Of a DNA stretch of 14,294 nucleotides, positions 6,855 to 13,401 are shown piece after piece. The first letter of the stretch is position 1. Each line of letters starts with the position of its first letter. The notes beneath the pieces were generated by a model. That model made no database searches and was not told the DNA's origin. It was given only the letters and a program-made list of their open reading frames with translations. The stretch lies in assembly GCA_903928275.1 (NCBI GenBank), contig CAIYQJ010000180.1, positions 1-14,294 on the forward strand, in the 5' to 3' direction. The position numbers were made by a program, and so were the translations under genes. The stretch comes from an uncultured Chloroflexota bacterium (lineage in GTDB: Bacteria; Chloroflexota; Limnocylindria; Limnocylindrales; CSP1-4).

Positions 6855-8138
6855 TCAGCTCGCGGCCGTCGGGGCGGTCATGTCGGCCGCCGCGCCCGAC
6901 ATGCCCGGCGCGAGCGAGCCGTCCTCGGGGGCGATCTCCGCGCCCGGAGACACGTCCCCCTGGGCGTCCACGGTCGCGGGCCCTTCCACGCCGGAGGCCC
7001 GTCGGAAGACGTACGCGAAGACGTCGCGCGCCGTGAGCGCCACCGGGACCGCGATGATCGCCCCGATCACCCCCGCGATCGCCATGCCCGACAGGATGAG
7101 CACCATGATCCAGCCCGGGTGCAGCGCGGTCTTCCGGCCCTGGATGACCGGTACGAGGATCTGGCCCTCGATGAACGCGACACCGACGTAGAGCAGCCCC
7201 ACGACGATGACCATGGCCGGCGACACGGTGAGCGCCACGACGATCGCGGGGATCATCCCGATGTACGGCCCGAAGTTGGGGATGAGCTCGGCGAACCCGG
7301 CGAACACCGCGAGGAACAGGGCGAACGCGCCGATCGCCGGATCCACCGTGTTGGCGATGATCTCCAGCCCGACGAAGATGAACACGGCGACGACCGCGAC
7401 GATGATCAGTTGCGCCCGGATGTAGATGCCCAGGTCGCTCAGCGCGATCGAGGTGATCTCGGCGACGTCGCCGCGCCACGGCTCCGGCACCATCCGCATG
7501 GCTGCGCCGGAGAGGGCCGGGCGGTCCTTCGCGACGAAGAACACGAAGAACGGGATCACGGTCAGCGAGAACACGATCCCCAGCAGGCCGAAGGCGGTCT
7601 GGAGGCCCGCCGACAGGAGAGCCCCCCAGTTCAGCCCGGCGAGCGCATGGAGGGCGTTGGCCCCAAGGTTGTCGACCGTGGCCTTCACGCCGTCGGGCAG
7701 GTCCGATGCAGCCACGTTGGCCTGCAGCTGGGCGATGAGCCTGGGCACCTCCGCGGCGAACGTGGCGCCCTCCGTCACGATGACGTGCGTGACGAGGACG
7801 ACGAGGAGGAGGAAGCCGGCGACGACGATCGCGAGCATGACGACCGTCCCCATCCAGCGTGGGACGCCGCGCCGGTTCATCCACCGGATCGGCGGGTCGA
7901 TGAGGTAGACGATGAGGATGCCGACGAAGAAGATCGTCAGCGTCCCGCTCGCCATGGCTGCGAGAATCGCGACCGCGATGCCGGCGATGAGCGTCACGAG
8001 CGCCGGCGTGCTCAGGCCCGTGAACCGGGGATAGGGAAGGCGCGGCGGCGAGGCGACGCTCGACGCGGGCGCCGCCGAGGCAGGGTCGTCGCGGCCGCCC
8101 GCCTGGTCCGGCGGCACCGACGCGGTCGACTGGCTCAT
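6855..8138 (-). CDS. AI-2E family (PerM/TqsA/YhhT-type) membrane transporter
   Basis: 427-residue inner-membrane protein of the AI-2E transporter superfamily, whose members export autoinducer-2 or act as sodium/proton antiporters; most are uncharacterised. Residues 1-40 are a Ser/Ala/Pro-rich cytoplasmic leader. Paired helices lie at about 45-80 and 98-120, an extra-membrane segment at 125-170, and further helices at about 178-203, 242-262, 268-284, 290-305, 308-323 and 342-372. The family signature ELIPNFGPYIGMIPA is at 284-298 and EGQILVPVIQGRK at 324-336. The last 45 residues are acidic and low in complexity. The ATG at 8138 follows a TACCCT box by 6 nt, as in fur and the HAD gene, with no Shine-Dalgarno. 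It is divergent from the HAD gene. An autoinducer role should not be assumed. Confidence 0.9.
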   Translation of the reverse strand: MSQSTASVPPDQAGGRDDPASAAPASSVASPPRLPYPRFTGLSTPALVTLIAGIAVAILAAMASGTLTIFFVGILIVYLIDPPIRWMNRRGVPRWMGTVVMLAIVVAGFLLLVVLVTHVIVTEGATFAAEVPRLIAQLQANVAASDLPDGVKATVDNLGANALHALAGLNWGALLSAGLQTAFGLLGIVFSLTVIPFFVFFVAKDRPALSGAAMRMVPEPWRGDVAEITSIALSDLGIYIRAQLIIVAVVAVFIFVGLEIIANTVDPAIGAFALFLAVFAGFAELIPNFGPYIGMIPAIVVALTVSPAMVIVVGLLYVGVAFIEGQILVPVIQGRKTALHPGWIMVLILSGMAIAGVIGAIIAVPVALTARDVFAYVFRRASGVEGPATVDAQGDVSPGAEIAPEDGSLAPGMSGAAADMTAPTAAS

Positions 8139-8144
8139 GGGCCG

Positions 8145-8150
8145 AGGGTA
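8145..8150 (-). promoter_or_regulatory. -10 box TACCCT giving a leaderless AI-2E-family transcript
   Basis: On the minus strand TACCCT is followed by 6 nt (CGGCCC) and the ATG at 8138. No Shine-Dalgarno precedes the start. The spacing equals that of the fur and HAD promoters. Confidence 0.45.
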
Positions 8151-8168
8151 GCAGACGACCGCCGGCCC

Positions 8169-8228
8169 GCGATGGCCCCTCTGGCCGGCGATGGCCCCTG
8201 TGGCTCGCCCGCCCCCTGTGGCCCGCGA
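8169..8228 (+). repeat. Degenerate tandem repeat, unit about 18-19 bp
   Basis: GCGATGGCCCCT occurs at 8169-8180 and again at 8188-8199, a 19-bp period. The second unit continues as CTGTGGC, and a third, more diverged unit with CCCCCTGTGGC follows at about 8212-8222. It lies in the 135-bp divergent gap between the AI-2E and HAD genes, upstream of both -10 boxes. It could be replication slippage or binding sites; nothing distinguishes them. Confidence 0.45.
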
Positions 8229-8261
8229 TCGCCCCGACGGCCCTCCGTTCCCGTCGAGCGC

Positions 8262-8267
8262 TACGAT
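8262..8267 (+). promoter_or_regulatory. -10 box TACGAT giving a leaderless HAD transcript
   Basis: TACGAT is followed by 6 nt (GCCCCC) and the ATG at 8274, without a Shine-Dalgarno. This is the third promoter in the window with this exact spacing and supports the start chosen for the HAD gene. Confidence 0.5.
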
Positions 8268-8273
8268 GCCCCC

Positions 8274-9161
8274 ATGACCGGAGCGCCCGACGTGCCCACG
8301 CCGCTCGCCGACGCGCGCTCACGCCTGGCCGGCGTGCAGGGCATCCTCCTCGATCTCGACGGTGTCATCCTCCTGCGCGGCGAGGCGATCCCGGGTGCGC
8401 CGGAGGCCGTGGCGCGTTTCGCCACGCTCGGGATCCCGTATCGGATCCTGACGAACACGTCCCTCGTGAGCCGCGACACGCTCTCGGGTCGCCTCGCGCG
8501 GCTGGGGATCCACGTCCCGGCCGCGTGGATCGTGAGCGCGTTGTCCGCGACGGCGGGCCTTGCCCGCGACGAGTTCGCTGGATCGCCCATCTACCTCCTC
8601 GCGTCGCCGGACGCGCGGCGCGAGTTCGCCGGGCAGTGGCTCGTGTCGCACGCCGAGGCGGACGCCGGGGCGGAGGTGGTGGCGGTCGTCATCGGCGACT
8701 CGCCGGAGGAGCTCACGTTCGCGAACATCGACCGCGCCTTCCGGTTCCTTCATCGAGGCGCGCGCCTCGTGGCGATGCACCGGAACCGCTGGTGGCTCAC
8801 GCGGGCGGGACCCACGATCGATGCCGGTGCGTACGTGGCGGGCCTCGAGTACGCCGCCGGGGTCACGGCCACGGTCGTCGGCAAGCCGACGCGCGAGTTC
8901 TTCGTCCGCGCGCTCGACGATCTCGCCGTCGGGCCGCTCGACGACGTCCTCATGGTCGGCGACGACCTCCACCTCGACGCCGGGAGCTCGCTCGACCTCG
9001 GTCTCCGCTCCGCCCACGTGCTCACCGGGCGTCACGACCTCGCGGACGTCCGGGCGGCAGCACGCGGCGAGCCGCCGGCTGCGGGGAGCCCCATCGTCCC
9101 GACCGTCGTGCTGCCGTCACTCGCGGACGTGGCCGACGCGCTCGAACCGTCCGTCGGCTGA
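8274..9161 (+). CDS. HAD superfamily class IIA hydrolase (NagD/HDHD2-like phosphatase)
   Basis: 295-residue soluble phosphatase. Motif I DLDGV (27-31) gives nucleophile Asp27 and acid/base Asp29. Motif II is the Thr60-Asn61 pair in LTNTS. Motif III is Lys204 in VVGKPT. Motif IV is VGDDLHLD (228-235), with Asp230/Asp231 and Asp235 as magnesium ligands. A long insertion between motifs II and III (about 75-195) is the class IIA cap, and the C-terminal GLRSAHVLTGRHD region (243-255) is typical of NagD/HDHD2/LHPP relatives. Substrates in this class include sugar phosphates, nucleotides, pyridoxal phosphate and pyrophosphate, so no specific reaction is claimed. The start follows a TACGAT box by 6 nt. 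A 187-bp gap separates it from the dehydrogenase gene, so the two are not clearly one operon. Confidence 0.9.
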   Translation: MTGAPDVPTPLADARSRLAGVQGILLDLDGVILLRGEAIPGAPEAVARFATLGIPYRILTNTSLVSRDTLSGRLARLGIHVPAAWIVSALSATAGLARDEFAGSPIYLLASPDARREFAGQWLVSHAEADAGAEVVAVVIGDSPEELTFANIDRAFRFLHRGARLVAMHRNRWWLTRAGPTIDAGAYVAGLEYAAGVTATVVGKPTREFFVRALDDLAVGPLDDVLMVGDDLHLDAGSSLDLGLRSAHVLTGRHDLADVRAAARGEPPAAGSPIVPTVVLPSLADVADALEPSVG

Positions 9162-9239
9162 AGGCGGCGCGGCGGACCCCGCCCGCGAGTGCGCTCCAGC
9201 GTGGGTCGGATGGCCGTCGTCCGGGCCGGACGGGCTCGC

Positions 9240-9245
9240 TAGACT
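9240..9245 (+). promoter_or_regulatory. Putative -10 box TAGACT for the aldehyde dehydrogenase gene
   Basis: TAGACT fits TANNNT and would start transcription near 9252, giving a leader of about 97 nt. An in-frame GTG at 9250 lies only 4 nt downstream of the box, too close for the leaderless spacing seen elsewhere here, so the ATG at 9349 with its Shine-Dalgarno is preferred. Confidence 0.4.
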
Positions 9246-9332
9246 GGACGTGACGACCCCGCCGGCGGTGCTGCGGACGCGCCCCGGCCGGCCACCGACC
9301 ATGCCACCCGCCGCGTACGGCGCGGCCGACGA

Positions 9333-9339
9333 GAGGGAG
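9333..9339 (+). promoter_or_regulatory. Ribosome binding site GAGGGAG for the aldehyde dehydrogenase
   Basis: GAGGGAG lies 9 nt before the ATG at 9349 and decides for this start over the in-frame GTG at 9250 and the ATG at 9301. Confidence 0.55.
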
Positions 9340-9348
9340 CGACCCCGG

Positions 9349-10914
9349 ATGGAGCGGATCAAGATCACGTACGCGACCCTCCGCGCGGACAACGAGGACC
9401 TGCACGCCGCGTACGAGGCCGGGGTCGCGAAGGCGCGCGCTCGCCTCGGCGACGGCTACCTCAATCTCGTGGGCGGGAAGCCGACCGAGGGCGACGGGAC
9501 GTTCGAGGTCCGCTCGCCGGTCGACACGGACATCGTGGTCGCGGTCGTCGCGAAGGGCACGCGCGAGGACGTCCGGGACGCGATCGCCGCCGCTCGTGCG
9601 GCGCAGCCGGCGTGGCGGAAGACCCCGTGGCGCGATCGCCTGGCGGTGCTCCGCCGGGCCGCCGACCTCATCAGCGAACGGCAGATGGAGTACGGCGCGC
9701 TCGTGGCGTACGAGGTGGGGAAGAGCCGGCTCGAAGCGCTCGGCGAGGTCGAGGAAGCCGCCGACCTCATCCGCTACTACTGCGACGTCTACGAGCGCAA
9801 CGACGGCTACGAGCACGGGATGGACAACCTGGGCGACCCGGCCGTCCACACGCGGTCCGTCCTCCGGCCATTCGGCGTCTTCGCCGTCATCAGCCCGTTC
9901 AACTTCCCGATGGCGCTCGCCATGGGCCCGTCCGCGGGCGCCATGATGGGCGGCAACACCGTCATCCTCAAGCCCGCCTCGGCTGCGTCGCTGTCGGGTC
10001 TCCTGCTCACCGAGGCGATCCGCGACGCCGGGGTCCCCGACGGCGTGTTCAACCTCGTCTGCGGCCCCGGCGACACGGTGGGCGCGGAGCTCCAGGAGAA
10101 CCCGGGCATCGACGGGATCGTCTTCACCGGCTCCTACGAGGTCGGGATGGGGATCTACCGGTCCTTCTCCCGGCGCTTCCCCAAGCCGACGATCATCGAG
10201 ATGGGCGGGAAGAACCCGGCGATCGTCTGCCGCTCGGCCGACCTGGAGGAGGCCGCCGAAGGGATCATGCGATCGGCCTTCGGGTTCGGTGGGCAGAAGT
10301 GCTCGGCCAACAGCCGCGTCTACGTGGAGCGCCCGGTCCACGACGAGCTCATGCGCCTCCTCGTCGAGAAGACCGAGCAGATCACCGTTGGCGACCCGCT
10401 CGAGCGCCCCACGTGGCTCGGGCCGATCATCGACGCGCAGGCGGTCGCCCGGTTCGAGGAGGCCGCGGCGGAGGCCCGCCGCGACGGCCGGATCCTCACC
10501 GGGGGTGAGCGGATCACCGGCGGGGCCTTCGACCGGGGCTTCTACGTGCAGCCCACCATCGTCGGTCACCTCCCGGCTCACCACCGGATCTTCCAGGACG
10601 AGCTGTTCGTCCCGCTCACCGCCGTCCACGCGGTCGAGTCGCTCGGAGAGGCCGTCACGCTCGCGAACGACAGCCTGTACGGGCTGACGGCCGGCGTGTA
10701 CACGGAGGACCCCGCGGAGGTCGAGCGCTTCCTCGACGAGATCCACTCCGGCGTCCTCTACGTGAACCGGCGCGCAGGCGCCACCACGGGGGCGTGGCCG
10801 GGCGTCCAGCCGTTCGGGGGGTGGAAGGGCTCCGGGTCGACCGGCAAGGCCGGTCTCTCCCTGTACTACCCCGCGCAGTTCCTCCGCGAGCAGAGCCACA
10901 CGATCGTCGACTGA
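9349..10914 (+). CDS. Aldehyde dehydrogenase, pyrroline-5-carboxylate dehydrogenase-like
   Basis: 521-residue NAD(P)-dependent aldehyde dehydrogenase oxidising an aldehyde to a carboxylate. Catalytic residues are complete: Asn185 in SPFNFP, Lys208 in ILKPA, the FTGSYEVG nucleotide-binding turn (259-266), general base Glu284 in EMGGKNP, nucleophile Cys318 in GQKCSANSR, and Glu418 in DELFVP. Cys followed by Ser (QKCSA), together with the C-terminal QPFGGWKGSGSTGKAG (487-502) and FLREQS (511-516), resembles L-glutamate gamma-semialdehyde (P5C) dehydrogenases, so glutamate semialdehyde is the favoured substrate. Succinate or glutarate semialdehyde are alternatives, given the aminotransferase and CoA-transferase genes downstream. 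The first 40 residues match the extended N-terminus of that family. A 220-bp gap with a hairpin and a new promoter separates it from the next gene, so co-transcription is uncertain. Confidence 0.88.
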   Translation: MERIKITYATLRADNEDLHAAYEAGVAKARARLGDGYLNLVGGKPTEGDGTFEVRSPVDTDIVVAVVAKGTREDVRDAIAAARAAQPAWRKTPWRDRLAVLRRAADLISERQMEYGALVAYEVGKSRLEALGEVEEAADLIRYYCDVYERNDGYEHGMDNLGDPAVHTRSVLRPFGVFAVISPFNFPMALAMGPSAGAMMGGNTVILKPASAASLSGLLLTEAIRDAGVPDGVFNLVCGPGDTVGAELQENPGIDGIVFTGSYEVGMGIYRSFSRRFPKPTIIEMGGKNPAIVCRSADLEEAAEGIMRSAFGFGGQKCSANSRVYVERPVHDELMRLLVEKTEQITVGDPLERPTWLGPIIDAQAVARFEEAAAEARRDGRILTGGERITGGAFDRGFYVQPTIVGHLPAHHRIFQDELFVPLTAVHAVESLGEAVTLANDSLYGLTAGVYTEDPAEVERFLDEIHSGVLYVNRRAGATTGAWPGVQPFGGWKGSGSTGKAGLSLYYPAQFLREQSHTIVD

Positions 10915-10918
10915 CGAC

Positions 10919-10973
10919 CGGCAGGTCCCGTCGCTCGCGGGCACCGTCCCGACGGGCCGACGGTCACCTGCCG
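10919..10973 (+). terminator. Nested GC-rich hairpin after the dehydrogenase gene, possible terminator
   Basis: CGGCAGGT (10919-10926) pairs perfectly with ACCTGCCG (10966-10973), and inside it CCCGTC (10927-10932) pairs with GACGGG (10951-10956). It begins 4 nt after the stop codon. There is no U-tract, so intrinsic termination is possible but not established; it could instead protect the 3' end. Confidence 0.4.
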
Positions 10974-11012
10974 AATGGGTCCGGTGGCCCGCGTCCGGCC
11001 CCTGCGCGGTGC

Positions 11013-11047
11013 TATGCTGCGCTATGCACCTTGCATAGAACGTATGC
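11013..11047. promoter_or_regulatory. Four TATGC half-sites phased at 10 bp, probable operator/promoter
   Basis: TATGC begins at 11013 and 11023, its reverse complement GCATA at 11033, and TATGC again at 11043: four half-sites at exact 10-bp steps. CTATGCA/TGCATAG (11022-11028 and 11032-11038) form a perfect 17-bp inverted repeat with a CCT spacer, and GCATA/TATGC (11033-11037 and 11043-11047) form a second, overlapping one. TATGCT at 11013-11018 also fits a TANNNT -10 box, which would place transcription start inside the array and leave a leader of about 110 nt. A dimeric or cooperatively binding regulator of the downstream operon is the simplest reading; no regulator gene is adjacent. Confidence 0.5.
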
Positions 11048-11122
11048 GTCTCGCGGCCCGAACGGACGGGCTCCGGGGCTGTGTGCGCCCCAGGACATCC
11101 GAGCCGCTCCGCCGTCGACCGC

Positions 11123-11131
11123 GAGGTGATC
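11123..11131 (+). promoter_or_regulatory. Strong Shine-Dalgarno GAGGTGATC for the aminotransferase
   Basis: GAGGTGATC is an extended match to the anti-Shine-Dalgarno and ends 3 nt before the GTG at 11135 (8 nt from the GAGG core). It fixes that start over the in-frame GTG at 11081, which has no such site. Confidence 0.75.
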
Positions 11132-11134
11132 GCC

Positions 11135-12487
11135 GTGACCCAGACACTGTCCCTGCCCGCTGCCGACGCCCAGGTCCCGGACGAGCCCGCAACCCCGGCA
11201 TCCGCCTCTCTCGGCAGCTACGACGAGCCGGCGATCCGGACGGCAGTGCCGGGCCCGCGCGCCGAGGCGCACATCGCGTTCGACGAGATGTACACGTCGC
11301 CGAGCCTTCCGCGCGCCTACGCCATCGTCCCGGCGCGCGGCGAGGGGACCGTCATCGAGGACATCGACGGGAACCGCTTCCTCGACTTCTCGGCCGGCAT
11401 CGCGGTCAACGTGACCGGCCACTGCCACCCGGCGGTCGTCGAGGCGATCCGTCGCCAGGCCGGCGAGCTCCTCCACTACAGTGCGTCGGACTTCTACCTG
11501 CCCATCTACGCGCACCTCGCGGCGGAGCTCGAACGCATCGCGCCGATGGCTGGGAAGACGCGCGTCTTCCTCGGCAACAGCGGCACCGAGGTCGTGGAGG
11601 CGGCGATGAAGCTGTCGCGCTACGCGACGGGCCGCCAGAACATCATCGGCTTCCTCGGCGGGTTCCACGGGCGCACCTTCGGGTCCGTCAGCCTCACCGC
11701 GAGCAAGGCCAAGTACCACGCCCACTTCTCGCCGCTGCTGCCGGGCATCTACCACGTGCCGTTCGGCAGCGAGGGGCTCGACGAGCTCGAGAGCCGCGTC
11801 TTCCACCGCCTCATGCCTGCCAACGAGTTCGCCGCGATCGTCGTCGAGCCCATCCAGGGCGAAGGCGGGATCGTCGTCCCCGACGACGACTTCCTCCCGC
11901 GCCTCCGCCGGATCTGCGACGAGCACGGCATCCTCCTCGTGGCCGACGAGGTCCAGTCCGGGATGGGCAGGACCGGGAAGATGTGGGCGATCGAGCACTG
12001 GGGCGTGGAGCCGGACATGGTCGTGACGGCCAAGGGCCTCGCATCCGGCATGCCGATCGGGGCCCTCATCGCGAAGGAGCACTTCATGACGTGGGGCGCC
12101 GGCGCGCACGGGTCCACGTTCGGCGGCAACCCGGTGTCGTGCGCCGCGGCGCTCGCCACGATCGACCTGCTCGAGCACGGTGGGCTCATCGAGAACGCAG
12201 CCGAGCGCGGCGAGCAGATCCTCCGCACGCTGGGGCCCCTCGTCGGACAGTACCCGGGCGTCGTCCGCGACGTCCGCGGGATCGGGCTGCTCCTGGGCAT
12301 CCAGTTCGACTCTGGCGCCACCGCGGCCGCCGTCGAGCACGCGGCGTTCCGCCGAGGCCTCCTCGTCCTCACCGCAGGCGACGACGTCGTGCGCATGTCG
12401 CCGCCGCTGGTCGTCACCGAGGCGCTGACGGCCGCCGCGACACGGATCTTCGCCGAGTCGATCGAGGAGGTCGCGGCGATCCGGTGA
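11135..12487 (+). CDS. Class III PLP aminotransferase (GABA/ornithine/acetylornithine type)
   Basis: 450-residue fold-type I, PLP-dependent omega-aminotransferase. Residues seen: SGTE phosphate-binding turn (149-152), FHGRT (177-181), EPIQGEGG (238-245), Asp271 in the DEVQSGMGRTG signature (271-281) for the pyridine nitrogen, Schiff-base Lys300 in VTAKGLASG, STFGGNP (327-333) from the partner subunit, and Arg420 in VVRMSPP for the substrate carboxylate. The first 40 residues are an Ala/Pro-rich extension before the GPRAE segment that opens the conserved domain. Overall it looks like the acetylornithine-aminotransferase-like subfamily that also holds GABA and ornithine aminotransferases and archaeal amino-acid racemases, so transamination versus racemisation is not certain. 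The gene starts an operon: its TGA overlaps the GTG of the CoA-transferase alpha gene by 4 nt. A GABA, 5-aminovalerate, beta-alanine or ornithine substrate would fit. Confidence 0.88.
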   Translation: MTQTLSLPAADAQVPDEPATPASASLGSYDEPAIRTAVPGPRAEAHIAFDEMYTSPSLPRAYAIVPARGEGTVIEDIDGNRFLDFSAGIAVNVTGHCHPAVVEAIRRQAGELLHYSASDFYLPIYAHLAAELERIAPMAGKTRVFLGNSGTEVVEAAMKLSRYATGRQNIIGFLGGFHGRTFGSVSLTASKAKYHAHFSPLLPGIYHVPFGSEGLDELESRVFHRLMPANEFAAIVVEPIQGEGGIVVPDDDFLPRLRRICDEHGILLVADEVQSGMGRTGKMWAIEHWGVEPDMVVTAKGLASGMPIGALIAKEHFMTWGAGAHGSTFGGNPVSCAAALATIDLLEHGGLIENAAERGEQILRTLGPLVGQYPGVVRDVRGIGLLLGIQFDSGATAAAVEHAAFRRGLLVLTAGDDVVRMSPPLVVTEALTAAATRIFAESIEEVAAIR

Positions 12488-13401
12488 CATCCAAGGTCGC
12501 CTCCATGCGTGACGCAGTCGCGGAGCTCGTCCGCGACGGGGACACGGTCGCCATCGAGGGCTTCACGCACCTGATCAGCTTCGCCGCGGGGCACGAGATC
12601 ATCCGCCAGCGTCGGCGGGACCTCACGCTCGCCAGGATGACTCCGGACCTCGTCTACGACCAGATGGTCGCGGGCGGGGTGGCCCGGAAGCTCGTCTTCA
12701 GCTGGCTCGGGAACCCCGGCGTCGGCGGCCTCAACGCGATCCGCCGCGTCACCGAGGGGCCGGACGCCTCGCTGGAGCTCGAGGAGTACAGCCACTTCGG
12801 GATGGTCGCGCGCTACACCGCCGGTGCCATGAACCTCCCGTTCTTCCCGCTGCGCAGCTACTTCGAGACGGACCTGCCCAGGGCCAACCCGCTCATCCGG
12901 CCGATCGAAAGCCCGTACGGCGATGGGAAGGTCTACGCGGTCCCGCCGCTCCGTCCCGACGTCACGGTCATCCACGCCCAGCGCGCCGACGCGGCCGGGA
13001 ACACCCAGGTCTGGGGCCTGCTCGGGTGCCAGAAGGAGGCCGCGTTCGCCGCGGACCGGGTCATCGTCGTGGTCGAGGAGCTCGTCGACGAGGCCGTCAT
13101 CCGCGCTGACCCCAACCGGACGATCGTGCCCGGCATCATCGTGGACGCCGTGGTGGTGGAGCCGTTCGGGGCGCACCCGAGCTACGTCCAGGGTGCCTAC
13201 GACCGCGACAACCGCTTCTACCGCGACTGGGATCCCATCAGCCGTGACCCGGAGCTCACCACGCGCTGGCTCGATGAGTGGGTCCACGGCGTGTCCGGCC
13301 GCGCGGAGTACCTCGCGAAGCTCGGCGCGGAGCGGGCGGCGTCGCTGCGGCCGGCGGCCCCGGCTCCATCGGGCTCCGTGGACTACGGCGCGTACCGATG
13401 A
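12484..13401 (+). CDS. CoA-transferase subunit A (glutaconate CoA-transferase alpha-like)
   Basis: 305-residue alpha subunit of a family I CoA-transferase, working as a heteromer with the next gene product. Seen: DGDTVAIEGFTH (18-29), the glycine-rich entry of the fold; VTVIHAQRADAAGNTQVWG (160-178), the conserved HAxxAxxxGN region; and VPGIIVDAVVVEPFGAHPS (215-233), followed by Tyr-Asp-rich sequence, as in the GctA/IpdA branch rather than the acetate (AtoD) branch. The GTG at 12484 overlaps the aminotransferase TGA as GTGA. A GAGGAGG at 12464-12470 lies 13 nt upstream, a little far. The ATG at 12505 would cut into the conserved N-terminus. The physiological acid is unknown; glutaconate/glutarate-type dicarboxylates are plausible. 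The related IpdA works in ring-opening hydrolysis, so a hydrolase role is an alternative. Confidence 0.88.
   Translation: MTSKVASMRDAVAELVRDGDTVAIEGFTHLISFAAGHEIIRQRRRDLTLARMTPDLVYDQMVAGGVARKLVFSWLGNPGVGGLNAIRRVTEGPDASLELEEYSHFGMVARYTAGAMNLPFFPLRSYFETDLPRANPLIRPIESPYGDGKVYAVPPLRPDVTVIHAQRADAAGNTQVWGLLGCQKEAAFAADRVIVVVEELVDEAVIRADPNRTIVPGIIVDAVVVEPFGAHPSYVQGAYDRDNRFYRDWDPISRDPELTTRWLDEWVHGVSGRAEYLAKLGAERAASLRPAAPAPSGSVDYGAYR

Noticed and set aside
9250..9348. In-frame GTG at 9250 as a leaderless start adding 33 residues to the dehydrogenase
   Set aside because: The TAGACT box ends only 4 nt before it instead of 6, the extra residues are low-complexity, and the ATG at 9349 has a good Shine-Dalgarno. 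Not fully excluded.
9022..10944. 640-residue open frame on the minus strand opposite the aldehyde dehydrogenase
   Set aside because: It is antisense to a complete, motif-rich enzyme gene; its protein is Arg/Asp/Val-rich without domains, as expected for the complement of GC-rich coding DNA.
11081..11134. GTG at 11081 as start of the aminotransferase
   Set aside because: No ribosome binding site; GAGGTGATC directly before the GTG at 11135 is far stronger and the extra residues are not conserved-looking.
11012..12490. 492-residue minus-strand frame opposite the aminotransferase
   Set aside because: Antisense shadow: no family motifs, composition set by the opposite strand's codon bias.
13278..13397. 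Upstream extension of the CoA-transferase beta gene to 13278
   Set aside because: It would overlap the alpha gene by 120 bp with Arg/Gly-rich sequence; the ATGA overlap at 13398 is typical for this subunit pair.
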